Below are positions 42,258-54,944 of a DNA stretch of 64,000 nt, one piece after another; within the stretch, counting starts at the first letter, position 1, and every line of letters begins with the position of its first letter. The stretch spans positions 1,073,897 to 1,137,896 of the forward strand of contig MU004184.1 in the NCBI GenBank assembly GCA_010093605.1, in the 5' to 3' direction. Source of the stretch: Lophium mytilinum (lineage: Eukaryota; Ascomycota; Dothideomycetes; Mytilinidiales; Mytilinidiaceae). Below the pieces are notes generated by a model. It saw only the letters and a list, made by a program, of their open reading frames with translations, ran no database searches and was not told where the DNA came from. A program made the translations under genes and the position numbers.

Positions 42258-42751
42258 TTCTAGTTGCTCAAAGCTTCAGCGTAAGAAGGTTGTAACTACC
42301 ACGAGGGACCACAAGTAGTGGTAGAAGGATGCAAGCAGACTGTCACGTCAATTTAGTGTCTTTTGGAGAGACAAAGTATCTTCATTGCTCTCATACTACT
42401 TTCGTCTTCACCTGTAACAGGATGAGACAATCACCGGCCTAGCTACAAGCCACGTTCATTTTCATGCCGCCTAAAAGTCACGAAAGCCCGAAATTCCAAG
42501 CCACACAAAACACCGCTTGACCATCCCAATCCCAGACCCAGAAAGTAGGAAAAAGGAAAAAGTGTCTGGTGCAAATTTGCCCAAATGCAGCAAGATCAGT
42601 CACTCACCATTTCGTTAATTTCTGCCATAAACCGAGGGCAAGAATCGAAGTGGATGGCTATGATCAAAGGTGTACAAGAAAGACCAAAGTTCGTATTTCC
42701 AGAATTTAGGCCGATCGAAAGTATGTGGCTTTAGAAGAACCGGATGGTAGT

Positions 42752-45609
42752 CTACTGATTAAGTTAGCAGGTACATTTGCTGATTAGTTGTATCGGAACT
42801 GGACGCTTACCTGGCCAATGGTTGACTGTTCGCCCTGCTGCTGGTAGTACTGACCGTTTGCAGCACGCTGTGTCGTAATTGCTTTACCGTTCTCGGTGAT
42901 ATTGGCCTGTACTTGCTTCTGGACGGATAGGGGCCTATTGAGCGGAGAATCTCCTTGTCAGCATGCTTAGTACGAGCAGTATGGAGGTCTGTTTCTTGTC
43001 GGCAAGCTGTGCTGGATCTAAAGTATACGACCGTTTGTGACCAAATAGTGAGGGAAATGGAGTGATAAGACGACCAAAGAGAGGGGGTCGAAGAGTAGCA
43101 CGGCTAAAAGACAGAACGAGAAAAACGAGAAGAACGATAATGACAACAACAGGAATGACGAGTAGAAGGCGAAAACGAGGGGGCCAAGGCGTATGTTACG
43201 GAGTGGGCCGAGCCGTGCTTCTTGGCAGACAAGGTGAAAGCACCTCAACCTTGTCCTAGTAACGCATTCGATCAAGCGCAGGTATGCACCGTTATCGTCT
43301 ATGAAACCATGATCAAGTTGCCAATACCTGAGGCAAGCTTGATGCGTAGTGAGAGCGTCTATGAATGTGGGGAGGGGAAGGGGAAGGGGCAAGGAGCAGG
43401 GAGGAGAGGATACATACCCATTGGCCTCCATGTCAAGCCTCATGTATTCTTTGGCAGGGGACTCCTTGGCGATGTTCTTGTTGGCATCCTCCAGCTTAAT
43501 CGCATCCTTAGTGCCCCGCTCAAGGAGGTAGGCCATGTAGTGTTGAGAGAGGCCGCTGATTGTCTCCGGAGCTAGTCGCGTGCTCGAGCGAATGAATTGA
43601 TGGAGTTGTTTGATCCGCTCGTAGTGCTCGGCCTCGGTCGCCGCACTAGTCGGTTGTTGCAGCTCGAACTGGAGGTAGCTGACCCAGAAGTCGGGAACAT
43701 CAAGGTAGTACTGGTCGTTCGACTTGTAGACCTGCCGAGCTTCTTCAACCGAACCCTTGATCTTCCACAAAAGACGAGCCCATTCGGCGACCATGGCCCC
43801 CTGAATGTAGATATCGCAGTCCTGGGACTCAATATATGTCTTATAGACACTGATGGCAGCCTCTAGGCCTTCTTGGCGACGCTCAAGGTTGGCCCAAGAG
43901 ATGATGGTCTCGAGATGGCCAGGCGACATGTCTAGAATGGCTCGATGAATATCCCGAGAGACATCGATGCGGTCTGTTGACTCTTCGAAGCGCGCGTACT
44001 GGAGGCGGATCTCAGGCCGGGAGATGGGAACATACAGGGCGCTCGCGCGGGCGTAGATGTTGCGAACTTCTTCTTCCTTCCCCTCTTGGGCATACATCCA
44101 GCGCGCAAAGCGCATCCAGAACTCCTCGTAATACGCGGCGGCAACCAAGCATCGCTCGTAGAGAAAGACAATGCGGGTAAAGTCGCCTTCAGCTTCCTCG
44201 AAGTCGAGGTACTTGCGCCAGTTGACCAGCTGAGTCTCGTCGAGCTCAGTGACGTGGAAGTAGGGTCGCTTAATCTCCTGCTCATATGGCCATCGCTTGG
44301 TCGTCTCCGTCTGGGTACCCTGGAAGCCTTCCAAGAACGAATTGTCAGCTTTGGTCCGGAGATCACGTTCGATCTCCAGCTCGCTCTTCATCCTAGTGAC
44401 ATCGAGTTCGGTGCGGAATTGAGCGAGGATGGATTCATGGACGAGCTCGTTAAGAGGACGGGATGCGGCGAGGTTCCTGTAGCGCTCGAAGTATCTCGAA
44501 TATTGATGCATGGGAATGTTGACGATGCGGCCGAGAATGGCGAAGATCTTGTCCTGGGCTTCAAGACGCTCTTCGAATTCGATGTATGTATCCCAGAATG
44601 GATGGGAGAGGAAGTCGAGGCCAACAGCAGCAGCACCGCGCTCGAAGAGTCTAAGTTCCGCGTTAGCATGCAAGTTGATGGAAGGATTGGACCCATCAAT
44701 GAGAGGGCTGAGAGGGCAGCAAACGGAGTTGTACGTGTAGTTTAGTGGGCCGCTAATCATGAAAGCTCTAGGCAGCTTGTGGGATCGACGAGAAGGAATA
44801 CCGTTCGAGACGGAAACTTTCAGGGTAGGTAAAACGACAGAAAGTGAAGGCTCTGGGGGATGACTGTGAGAAGACCGGCACGCTTATGGGTGGTGTTGAT
44901 TTCTCACCCATGCTTTTACAGCAGTGCCAGAACGAGCTGCACATACGACTGAACCTCCATCTATCTATCCCCGGTCCAATCGTATATGGGTACTAGAGCA
45001 TTGTAGCTTCCCGTCGGCTATGACCGGGCAATGCTTGGGCAACGTTATATGAAGGGGAGGGAAGGAAAGGTTCGTTTTGATACTCACTCTCGAATCTCGT
45101 CTGTGTTGTGGCAAGTGTCGACTTTGAAGGAGCAATAGTTCATCCAGAGGTCAACAGAATTCGTGATGCTAGCAACACCGCGCTCGTACACCTGGTGTGG
45201 GGTTAGCGTACAGTTTCCATCAGGCTGCGGCTCAGACCACTCACCATATCTGCGGCTTCGGTGCCAGCAATGGAGAACTCCAAGTCGGCATACTTCTTCC
45301 AGTACCCGAAGAAGAGAGGAAACTTGGCGAGAAAGCGGTTGTAGATCTCGCGCGTAAAGGTGATTGCCTGCGGGCTCGAGTTGCGGTTGAGACCGCCCTC
45401 GAGACCTTCTGCAGCTCGGACTAGCTTCTCCCAGCCATCGTACTCGTCCTCATTGGCGACCTGTAGACAGTTAGCAATTGGGGACGAAGATCTCATAGAT
45501 AGAAGGTGGGCGACAGTACCACTTCGCCGACGAGCTTCTTGAGCTCGATGTTCTCTTCATCGGAGCCGCCGAGAGGGACGTCTCCGATGCTGCCCTTGAC
45601 GTAGACCAT
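42752..45609 (-). CDS. PRP39: U1 snRNP splicing factor Prp39, HAT-repeat protein (6 exons)
   Basis: Exons 45609..45520, 45460..45245, 45191..45088, 44650..43418, 42934..42811 and a last exon containing only the stop (42754..42752) give 589 aa. The protein is a string of HAT repeats (WEKLVRAAEGL, FPLFFGYWKKYADLEF, VYERGVASITNSVDLWMNYC, FWDTYIEFEERL, FWMRFARWMYAQEG, WANLERRQEGLEAAISVYK, FWVSYLQFEL). Prp39 is a core U1 snRNP component that pairs with Prp42 or itself and supports 5' splice-site recognition. Branch sites GCTAAC are seen in several introns. Two oddities: the intron after the MEANG codon is 483 nt, about ten times the local norm, and the final intron (GTAAGC..TTAATCAG) splits the last Gln codon from TAG. 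The C-terminal tail PLSVQKQVQANITENG..QQQGEQ is low-complexity. The contiguous frame reads through the long intron to 43018 but loses HAT character after 43418. Confidence 0.87.
42935..43417 (-). other. 483-nt intron of PRP39
   Basis: GTATGT donor and CTCAATAG acceptor. The interior is strongly pyrimidine-rich on the coding strand and stays open for 133 codons from the donor; an alternative acceptor CTCAG near 43.33 kb exists. No repeat or known element recognised inside. Confidence 0.6.
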
Positions 45610-46412
45610 CGTCGATTGCGCGTGCTGAAGGATCGTAGCGCTGAAGTCAAGAAGCAGTCTCGTCGCGTGAGACCGTGGTGATGGAGCGGGTGGTGGAGGA
45701 GGTGAAGCTAGTGTTGTGAAGCTGGCGTGCGACGAAGAAGATGGAGAGGCGATCAACCGCGCTAAATTTTAAGCCGCAGCACGAGCCCGCCACACCCGCG
45801 GCCTGATCAGGCATCCACATATAAATCCTAGGTTCCCTGAGAGACAGCACTGCGGTATTTCTAATAGGCTAGGCATACCTTACTCACACGACTGACAACT
45901 ACCCTATCTCAGAGTTTTGTAACAGTTTCTCCGAGTAGCTCAAAACTGCTTCACCGCAAATCAACCAACCTAAGTGTTTCCTACGTGTACCGAACGTCTC
46001 ATATCTACGTAGGTGATCGGGCTGAGACTACGCGAAGATGTTCACCAGGGAGGGTGAAGACATGCGATGTAATTGTCACCACATATCCACCATGCATCAG
46101 AGAGATCCAATATAAAGATATGCCATATCCGTTGTCCTCCAAACTGACTGTTTTTCTCACAAGAGCCACCCCAAGCTAGGACTTTGCAACTAGCTAGCTA
46201 CACAAGAGTCTTTGGAGCCAAAGAACCACAAGAACCACACACCCGCACGCTATGTAATCTAGGTATCCACAACAACACCTCGTAGACCCATCCATCATGA
46301 CACGTATAGACTCCAAGAAGCGACAAAACAGACACCCTCGCGCCATGCATTGCATAAGAATGCACTCATCAGCCAACCTCATCAGTCATGTCCTCTGCGA
46401 CACCTCTTACTC
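45610..46412. other. Intergenic region
   Basis: 803 bp containing the PRP39 promoter and the 3' end of the 46413 gene; nothing else supported. Confidence 0.4.
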
Positions 46413-47558
46413 TCACGACGCTAGTTCCCCCTCTGTCTTCGTGGTCTCCCCTTGAGCAAATGAGAACGGACTCTTCGTCATCTCAGGGCTCCTAGGACTA
46501 ATCGGCAGCGCAAACAGCCCATCTTCCCTATCATCATCCGGCAGCGGCGCGCCCCTCGACTCGAAACTCGGCGCGGCAAACGTAGCATTCAGCGACGCCA
46601 TTCCGGGATCATGCTGCTGCTTCTCCTGCTGTGCGACGATACTCTGCGGGGGCGCAATCCCCACCCCTCCCACCGGCCTCTGCGGCGGCTTCGCAGCCAA
46701 AGCCACCGGATTCGCACCCTTAAACGCCGCAAACGAACTCACCGCAACATCCGAACTCTCCGGACTCAGCGGGTTATTCGCCGACAGTTCCAACCCCCCC
46801 GACTCCCTCCCCCCGATCGACAAATCCCTCTCACTCGTCCCCAGCTTCAACCCCCTCAACTTCTCCATCAACCGCCCACCTCCCGGCGTCCGCGGACTCG
46901 CAGGCCCCAACCCCGCCAGCCCCCCCGCCTCCGCGAGCGAAATCGTCAGCCCCACCGGCTTCGGCGCGATCCCAAACGTGCTCTCAATCCACTCCTTCTC
47001 TTGACTCGCCATCTCCAACCCAATCCCCTCCACATTCTCCCGCGTCTCCTTCTCAATCTCCCGACTGAGCACCTGCAGCCTCTTCTTCGCCCAAATCGTA
47101 TGCAAAATCCCCTTCTTCCCCGCCGCGCGCGCGTTCGCGCCCAGCTCGGGCGGGAAAATCGCCGGCAGCGGGTTCGTGTGCCACACGACCTCGCTCGCCT
47201 CGGCCGGTAGGCGCGGGCGGTGCGTCAGCACGACGAGCGGCGGCACGGCGGCGCCGGGGGCCAGCAGGAAGTACATGCGGTGGATGTCGCCGGCGGGCTG
47301 GTCGTCGGCGCTCAGCACGGTGGATTTCCCCTCCCAGGAGACGTGCCAGTCGCCGCGCACGTTGCGCGTGGCGGGCGAGTCTTCCCACTCCACCATCAGG
47401 ATCTTGGTGCCCTCGCGCCCGTGGCCCGTCTCGAACTCGAAGCGCGCGAGGGCGTTGGTGGAGGAGAGGGAGGGCGATTCGACTTCGTCGTGGGCGGGGA
47501 GGGCGGCGGAGGTGGTGTCGACGGGGTTGAAGGGGGGGCGGGAGGCGGTGGTCGCCAT
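46413..47558 (-). CDS. Conserved fungal protein of unknown function, 381 aa
   Basis: A single exon. Start chosen at MATTASRPPFNPVD (47558); the frame is open further up but that part is composition-biased and starts with non-family sequence. Residues about 35-190 look globular: ARFEFETGHGREGTKILMVE, WHVSWEGKSTVLSADDQPAG, IHRMYFLLAPGAAVPPLVVL, LPAIFPPELGANARAAGKKG and LHTIWAKKRLQVLSREIEKE, ending EKEWIESTFG. I recognise this as a block conserved among Pezizomycotina without an assigned role. The rest is Gly/Ser/Pro-rich and probably disordered, with SPRTPGG and SPRSPE phosphorylation-type motifs. No signal or membrane segment. Confidence 0.75.
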   Translation of the reverse strand: MATTASRPPFNPVDTTSAALPAHDEVESPSLSSTNALARFEFETGHGREGTKILMVEWEDSPATRNVRGDWHVSWEGKSTVLSADDQPAGDIHRMYFLLAPGAAVPPLVVLTHRPRLPAEASEVVWHTNPLPAIFPPELGANARAAGKKGILHTIWAKKRLQVLSREIEKETRENVEGIGLEMASQEKEWIESTFGIAPKPVGLTISLAEAGGLAGLGPASPRTPGGGRLMEKLRGLKLGTSERDLSIGGRESGGLELSANNPLSPESSDVAVSSFAAFKGANPVALAAKPPQRPVGGVGIAPPQSIVAQQEKQQHDPGMASLNATFAAPSFESRGAPLPDDDREDGLFALPISPRSPEMTKSPFSFAQGETTKTEGELAS

Positions 47559-48589
47559 TGCGTTTGTGTTGGGTTTTAGAGAGTATACGGATGCGTCGAC
47601 GTGGAGGAGGAGGGAGGGCGTGTTGAGGGCGGCGGCGAGGGGTAGTATCGTATAGATGTCTGCGGCGTGGAACACGGGGGTGCGAAATGAGGTCGAAATA
47701 AAGGGTGGTGCTCGCCCGACGACCGAAGAACCGGGCTGGCTGCCACGCTTCGTAGCTTCTCCGTAGCCTGCGTGGGGAAGGTGCAAGCAAGTCGAACGGA
47801 TATCCAGGTACTTCAGGCGCGGTGGTCGTCGATAAGGCTGGCTGCAGAGAAGAGACGGTAGGTTTCAATGCACGCAGCCTCGAGTGCACCTTCGAAACGC
47901 CCTGCCCTCCATCTCTCGCTTCTGCACGGGTTATTCTTAGCAACCCCGCCCTGCCTCACAAAACCCCTCTATTCCTACGCGCCTCAGGGCTGAGGGCGCC
48001 CGCCCAGCACGTTTCTAAATGCAGGGGCAACAACATCACGGGCGTTACGCCCTCGAGCTCACTCAATGATTCGCTGCTTCTTTGGATGAATGTTTGATTA
48101 TGCCTATTATACATTGCTGTGGAAGCTGCACTAGTTCCACGCAGCGTACCCGCCGATCCACCCATATGTAAGACGCACACCCGCCTGCTCGGGTGCTGTC
48201 CCTGGCATGAAGCCACAGAGAGAAAGAGGAAAAGGTGGCGTGGGATGTGATGCGAGCCGTAAACCTCGTAATGCTGATGATGTTGACGGATGATGATAAT
48301 CGTAACCGATGATCGTAGACCAAACGCCGCCCATGGATATGCCGCCGGTGCCCATGCTGATTCTACCACACTCCAACTGAGGGAGGTAAACAAATAAAGA
48401 AAAATTACAAAAGTGGGTATAGTGCGTAGAATAAGTATATGCAAGATGAAGAAAATATGCTTTTGACCGGCCAAAGCTGATGCAGAGATAGGAAAAATGA
48501 TAGTGGGTGTGGGTTGTTTGTTGGTTCAAGGTGTCTAGGACAGACCAGGATGCGTTTTTCCCATCAAGGGAGCAAGAAGTCCAGGGCTT
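47559..48589. other. Intergenic region
   Basis: 1.03 kb with the promoter of the 46413 gene and the 3' region of the zinc-cluster gene; short frames only. Confidence 0.4.
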
Positions 48590-50646
48590 CTAGATCAACA
48601 AGAAGTCCCAGTTCTTCTGCCGCATCGCATCCCGCCAGTGGATGCTCTGCCTTTCGCCTCGAGCGAAGGCGTCGTCGTTGATGCGCCACACGTCCTTGAG
48701 GAGCTCCTTAACTCGTCCAAAAGATCCGAAGTCGGATGCCTCGCCGAGGCGTTGTGTGCGTTCTGCGAACATGGTGCGGAAGGTGGACCCGCCGCAGGAA
48801 ACGGACCCAGCGATCAGGAGAGGCCAGACGAGGGAGCGGTCGAAACCGTCTGGGCCCGCAGGGATGAAGTCCATGGCGTCGGTGAGTGCGTGAACAAGGT
48901 TGGCGATGCTGGGTTGCGAGCGGTCGAAATCCGGGACCAAGCTGCACAGGTAGATACGAGCCGCGAGGCGGAAGACGGCAGTCATGTTGCGGCTCAGCTG
49001 CTTCGGGCGGATTGCGCCAGTCGAGGAGTAGGCGTTTCCAACTGCTTGTGGGCCGGGCTCCGTCATGCTGATCTGGTCGCCAATCATCTTGATGTGAGCG
49101 CAGAGTTGAACCTCCTCCATCTTGTCCATCTTCAGAGCCTCCAGACATGCGATCTCCGAGATCAAGTACATGATGTGGTCGTCGCAGCCCATGAGTTCGT
49201 TAAGACCAGACGGGGCCTGAGCGATAAGCTTCTCACGGTAGGTATCAGAGAAAGCAGGAGCGCGTCCGATCATTGTAGCACCGAGAATGTCAATCCAAGC
49301 CGCAAGCGTCATGTTGAACGGAGGTTGCGCATGCGCATTCTCGTTCATGTTGATAAGCGTCTGCGGGAGCTCGAGCTTGTGAACAAGGCTCGTGGCGGCT
49401 TGGAAATGCTGGTGCCAGGGAATGTCGGGAAGGGCATCGTCAGGGCGGCCAACTGAGCACTGGAAGAAGATCATGCCGAGGGTAGCCTCGAGGATCTGCT
49501 GGTGGTCAGTGTCGCGATTGAGTGCCTCGCACAGTTCCGAGATGGTCGCGTAGCGGTGGCGCATGATGTCGTTGTCGATCTGCTCGCCCTGAATGCGTTC
49601 CGTAGCCTTGAGATGAATCGCAGCGATGCTCATACAGCAGTGCAGATACGTCTTGTTGGATTCGAGCGCTGGGAGGATGACATCAGATCGAGCGGAACCG
49701 TGCTGGTTAACTTCGAGGATCGGGAAGATGAGGCGCAGAACATTGTCGATGAAATGGTTCAGGAGGTGCTTGTCGCAGTCTTCGACCTGGATCATGGCCT
49801 GGTGGGACGGGCTGAAAGAACCGGCGTGGGGGAAGTCGAAGAAATTGAAGTCCAATGGCTCCTCGGCAAATGACTCGCGACGGCTCTCATAGTAATCCTG
49901 CTGGACCCAGTTCTCGATGGGGAATTGATTGCCGGAAACTGGCGGTGCCTGGAACGTGCTGAAAGTGGAGATGGTCGAGTCGCGGCGCGTGGGAATGTCA
50001 TTGACGAACATCTGGGTTTCGGTCTTGATGTCAACCTCGTATGGCGCGTATTGACCGCATTGAGGGTAGGCAGGCGCGAACATTGGAGGAGGCATCATCG
50101 ACGAGCTGAGGAGGTCTGGAGTGCCGACGTGGTTGAAGTTGTAATCAAGAGACAATTGCGAATCGACCGATGGGGCGCGCGTGCAGCCAATGCCATCCGA
50201 GTAGGTGTCTGACGTTGGTAGGGAATGGCATAAACTCGGAGGAGTGTTTGCGCTCATTGGCACGCCTTGGGAGGTCTTCTCGTTGAGCTTGGTGCGCTTG
50301 ATGATGTTCTTGATCACTTCCTTTTGCTGACGGCGCTGCTCATTGTTGCTCCACCACATGGGTCGCTTGTACTCGCACTTCAAACCGAGATGCTTGCAGG
50401 CTTTGCATGAAGACTTGCCCTCATCACACTTCTTCCTTCGCAGACGGCAGGTGAAGCAGCCTGTGCGGGTGTTAGCAGAGACGTCCAAGCGCGGGAACCC
50501 TGCAGGTGCAGCGGGAGCGGGAAACACTGACCTGAGCGCGATCGCTTGTGCATCTTCGCAGCTTGAGCTTTGGTTAGGGTTTGGGTGTTGGTGCCGACCA
50601 TGGTCGCAGACTGTTTTCCAGCGGAGGCAAGATGTGAGGAGGACAT
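48590..50646 (-). CDS. Zn(II)2Cys6 transcription factor, PRO1/NosA/RosA-like (2 exons)
   Basis: Exons 50646..50532 and 50460..48590 give 661 aa; the 71-nt intron (GTCAGT donor, GCTAAC branch, CGCACAG acceptor) splits the Gly before the zinc cluster. The DNA-binding domain at residues 38-70 is GCFTCRLRRKKCDEGKSSC, then CKHLGLKC, a CX2CX6CX5CX2CX6C binuclear cluster. The following basic helix EYKRPMWWSNNEQRR and KNIIKRTKLNEK matches what I recall of Sordaria PRO1, Neurospora ADV-1 and Aspergillus NosA/RosA. The rest is a fungal-specific transcription factor domain (PF11951-like; CCMSIAAIHLKA, WHQHFQAATSLVHKL). PRO1 orthologues control sexual development and hyphal fusion. Family assignment to zinc-cluster factor is firm; the PRO1 identity is from memory and less sure. 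Confidence 0.82.
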
Positions 50647-53600
50647 GGAGATGGTCGGGTCGGGGGAGTGGGGATATAAAGGCAGTAAACAATGCGGTAC
50701 GGGGAAAACGACTAATAACGCGCAGCGCGGGAGGGAGCGAAAGGACAGGATGTGAGGCGCGACCGGGTTGCTCTTAATTAAAGATAGAAAGCTCAAAGTC
50801 GACCAGCGAGTTTGAGGAGAAGGAAAGGTAGCAAATTACTTGGTCTGCCGTGGCGTGGAGTCGACGAGTGGTGGAGGGATAGTACCTTATATGGGCCGAA
50901 ACGAGCAGATAGATCGCAAAATGCCATCATCTATTCTGTTCTATTTTTGGGGACGGCCAGGCGGTCCTCTCGACTCGTCCTGCAGGCCAGCACTGGAGGT
51001 GGAGAGTGACCAGTTTGTAGGTACCGTATATGGGTGCTGATTGGGTGAAGGCTCCCACGCCAGTCCCAGGTAGTCACAAGCCAGTCAATTTGGTGTCTTT
51101 TCCTGCCGGGAGGAGCTATTTTTGCCTGCGAGCCGCCAGCACGACCACTTGGTGGACGGTGCGCAAGAGGGGTACATGAGCGACATGGGGGAGAATCGAT
51201 CGGCTGGCACCCCCCTGGCACTCTCGCTGATCCAATTGCAGAGGCTAATGCTCCCGAAGTAGCTCTTAGCATCTGAGCGCCGATAACGCGAAGGGCCCTG
51301 TGAAAACCTCGCCGCACGGTGCGCGAACAGCCTCCCCCCACCGCGCAACATCAGCAGAGCATGCAGAGCTCCCGTCCGAAAGCGGGCGGCGTCCGGGGAG
51401 CACCTGCAGCGGCTGCGATAACTGGCCGGACCGGCCGTTGCTCGAGATTGTGTGCGGCGATCATCGATGCTGGAGTATTGCCAAGTCCATATGAAGATAT
51501 CCACCCACGTCGTTGACAGGTCATGGAAAGGGTCGCACGTCAGGCTTTTGGAAGTGTATTGGAGCACCCCAGGCCGTGGCAGACAGGCGTACACACAAGA
51601 CGACTCAACCCTATCATGAGCTATGTGAGCTTGACTTGAGCCGGCCCTGACGGTTTTCGAGACCGACGCCAGCGAAAGAGGAAGATAGCTATCGCGGGTT
51701 CGGTGTGCCACCTTTTTCACGCCTAGCGTGGCTGGTCCATTTCTCCATACCACAATCCCTCACCACCGTGCCTCCGTTGCGCATGAACGACGCGGTGCCT
51801 GTCCGGCCATGTCGCCGCCCGAGATGTGTCGCCAGGGCCCCTTCTCTTGCTTGTCCCTCGCATGCTCAACGCTCACTTGGTGCTCCCGTGCTCGGCGAAA
51901 GGTCCGACGAGGCAATTCTAGGGTCGCGATTCTGGGCCCGGAGATGTGGTGTCATCTCCACCATCCAGCGCAAAGTCTGCTCGTCCGAAAAGGCAGGTCC
52001 TTGGCGATGAGAATGCGAGCTCGTGACACCGCGGACGAGGCGATGGAAAGGGACAATGCGGGAGCCTTTCGCCTTCGACGCGAGGAGGCTGGCTTCACGC
52101 GGGAGGTAGATGTGAGTGGCTGGCAGCGGTGACAGAAGAGGTGAGGTGCATTGACAAGCTTTAGTCCCCGTCTACCCTGGCCACGCTACTCTAGCATGTC
52201 TCTACAATACAGTAGCGCTGGTGTCCATGCAGTCCGGGGCGTTCCGCGTGAGGCCAATGATAGGGCTTATCGTGCTTGTGGGGATGCTGGGATCGGTCCT
52301 TGGGCCTTCCTCTTGGATGGCCTGCTTGCGTGCTTCTATTAAAAGCTAATTAACCTGCTTTCTTCGACGCCTGTGACGGGCTGGACGGTGCCATCACCGG
52401 CCTCGTTAGCCCGACCACTCACCTTGGCAAGCCAAATGCCCATAATTAGGTACGACTAGGAAGCGTACTCCTTCGAGAAATGCTCGTCTCTTCTGCCGTC
52501 CCATTGGGTACCAGTGGAATATCCAATAATTCACCATCGCCCGCCTCTGCGAATGGAGGCCTCAAGTACTGACGACCGGCCCACCTGACTCGAGATCACC
52601 TGAGCTGGATGACTGCTGCCCGACTCTCGAGTCTCCGCTACAAGCCGGCTCAGCGACTCGTGTCGGCATTTTTCTTATCATGGAAACCCGCACGCTTTCC
52701 CAACGTCTGGTCCAGCCGTGTGAGGGGAGAATCTAGCAGCACCTCCTCACGATAATGTCTCGTATCGAGCGGGCTAGTTTGACTCGCATGCCCGAGTGTG
52801 GGCACGAGTACAGCGGATTGAGGCCGTTCCAACCGACGCAGCAAGCCGTCGCAATCCTCCACAGCACGCGATGCATCTGGATTCGACATGCAGCTTTTGG
52901 GCCCGAATTGAGACCACACCGCCGGCGTGGCTTTCACGGATAGCTCACCACTCGCATGCTTGTGTACCCTTTCTTCCCCTGTCACAGGTGCTTCAGCACG
53001 CTTTCGGACATTGTAGCAAGATGCAACTCCATCAATTTGAACAGCCGGCAGAGTCGTTGAGCCAGCTCATACGCTCGCGCATTCATTCGACGCAGGCGGG
53101 GTCGTAATTGCGCCCTCGTTCCACAGTATGGCTCCCGAAGAGCCGAGATGCAACGTTTTTGACAGGCGAGGCAATCCTTCAACCGGTTCTCGTGCGCAGG
53201 TGGCGGATTCCAGGCATCGCGACCTGTTGATTCGTGCTGTTTGGAAATGCCTCGTCATCTTCGCCGTCGAAGCTGCGCACGAGGAGCGAAAAAGATCAAC
53301 GCCCGCATTGGCCGTCAGTCATGTGAGGCCAGTGTGGATGCCTCTGGGCGAAGTGGTTGGCTCTGCGATAGATGAAGTGGTATCCGAGCTGGAGCACAGC
53401 ATGGTCCGGAAGGTCGTGGAGGTGCTTCGTCGAATGGCGGTCTGGGAGCCGTCTTTGACCGTTGCAGCAGGCTCTGCAACGCGCAGCCGAAGCGGCGGGC
53501 ATCGCAGGCTGATGGAGATGTGATTCGCAACGTAGCACGAGCGGTGGTGGTGTTGCACAATAGGATGGAGTCTCTAGCGGCGGTCGCTTTCTGGAGGCCT

Positions 53601-54944
53601 TGCAGCCATGGTGACGACCGATATCTTATCAATTGAGCATCAAGCATGGCAGGCACAACGCGGTGTTGGCCCTTTCCTGTGTAGTGGCTTACTCAGCAGA
53701 TGCCGTATCTCTTTCCATCTCACGGCTAGCCAGCTTCCTCGCCCCAACACCAATACAATACATTTTTTCTTCCTGCATACCGAGCTCTCACAACGCACGG
53801 CGCGGGCTGGGGTGCAGCTGCGAACGCGGGAGCACAGCGGGCTCGACGACGGCTCCATCATGGCATTTGCACCGGAACGACTGTTCCAATACTGTTCGCT
53901 GCATGGAGGCGTGTGCTTCACGCATCTGGGCACTGTGATAGTGCAGACGGATCTCACGCTTGTGCCGGCGCCGTCGTCTGTCAAACCAGGATTGCGCTCA
54001 CATCTCGAATCTCGCCCGATCCTGCACTCGATTCGACGTCGGGTAGGGGTCCATCTGACCCCCGCTTAGGCCGAGTAAGAGCAGGGAAAACCTGGCCGCG
54101 AGCACAGCGCGATCTTCTGACCGCTCCTCCCGAGCCGGAGCCAGGCCGGGATACTGGACGGGGCATTCATGCGCAGAAGCAAAGCGAGGCGGGCCAATTC
54201 GCCCGGGCAGGATTGATGAAGAGCGGTGCCGGCCACCTCGGGCCACGACGCTGCCAGCACAGGCGTGCATTTCTCACGGTGCACGATGGGTTCCAGCGCA
54301 CTGTGCGTCGGTGGTGCAGCCGTCAGGACGGGGAAATGGTCGTGGCATCGCCAGGGCTTGCGATACGGATATGCCATGCGGGAAGTGCCACGGCCGATGG
54401 GCAGCGTGGAGCGTGGCCGGCCCGCCGAAGCGACCACAGCTCCCCTGTATTAACGGCCATTGCGTCCGATTTAGATTCTTTTAATGTGCTATTAATGGAG
54501 TACGGCAAGAAACACTTTGCGAATCAGCGGGCGGCACTCGCGCCGCCCTACAACCTCCGGCCCTGTCTAACCGCCAGAACAGGGTGCGGGCGGGAAAGCC
54601 CCGGCGCTGGATTGGTGGAGAGTGCTGCAGAGCGCCCAGCCCGTGGTCGAGGACTGGCTCAACGGCCCCAGCGATGTGCCCAGTAGCGACTTCATGCAGC
54701 TAAACTCGAGTGTGCGCTCTCTCGCTGCCCAAGCATCCCCCAGGATAGCCCCCTAGGATAGCCCAGGGCTGCGCCGCTGCGTCAGCTCTACAAGAGCATC
54801 CCTCGCGCCCTCGCCCAGCGAGTTCAGTTTTTTCGCTATTTTGCTGTCTGAGCGTGCATGCATACCATGATAGAGCGGTACACTGGCAACGGTCTTTGAA
54901 ATCCTCAACACTCACTACACCCATCGGCCCCTCGCCCCACAGTC
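50647..54944. promoter_or_regulatory. 4.3-kb divergent non-coding region, PRO1-like gene / SAM-PH gene
   Basis: Two divergent start codons 4.3 kb apart. Open frames up to 257 codons occur on both strands and several frames at once, which is expected of GC-rich DNA; none shows a domain, signal peptide or credible splicing. Long 5' regions with UTR introns are common for fungal developmental regulators, so I read it as regulatory DNA. Unannotated ncRNA cannot be excluded. Confidence 0.5.

Larger units (their letters stand above)
41202..42751. other. Intergenic region with a MITE array between COQ10 and PRP39
   Basis: A 1.55-kb region; about 690 bp of it is MITE sequence. No gene is supported. 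Confidence 0.6.

Noticed and set aside
43018-43417. C-terminal extension of the PRP39 frame to 43018
   Set aside because: HAT character stops at a GTATGT donor, and a polar tail with an in-phase acceptor at 42934 fits better than the Leu/Phe/Ser-rich extension.
46611-47943. Long Arg/Pro-rich frames on both strands across the 46413 gene
   Set aside because: Composition is typical of off-frame translation of a GC-rich gene; the in-frame protein has conserved globular segments.
51085-54686. Open frames up to 257 codons between the zinc-cluster and SAM-PH genes
   Set aside because: Biased Arg/Ser/Pro composition on both strands, no recognisable domain, no signal peptide. Treated as non-coding.
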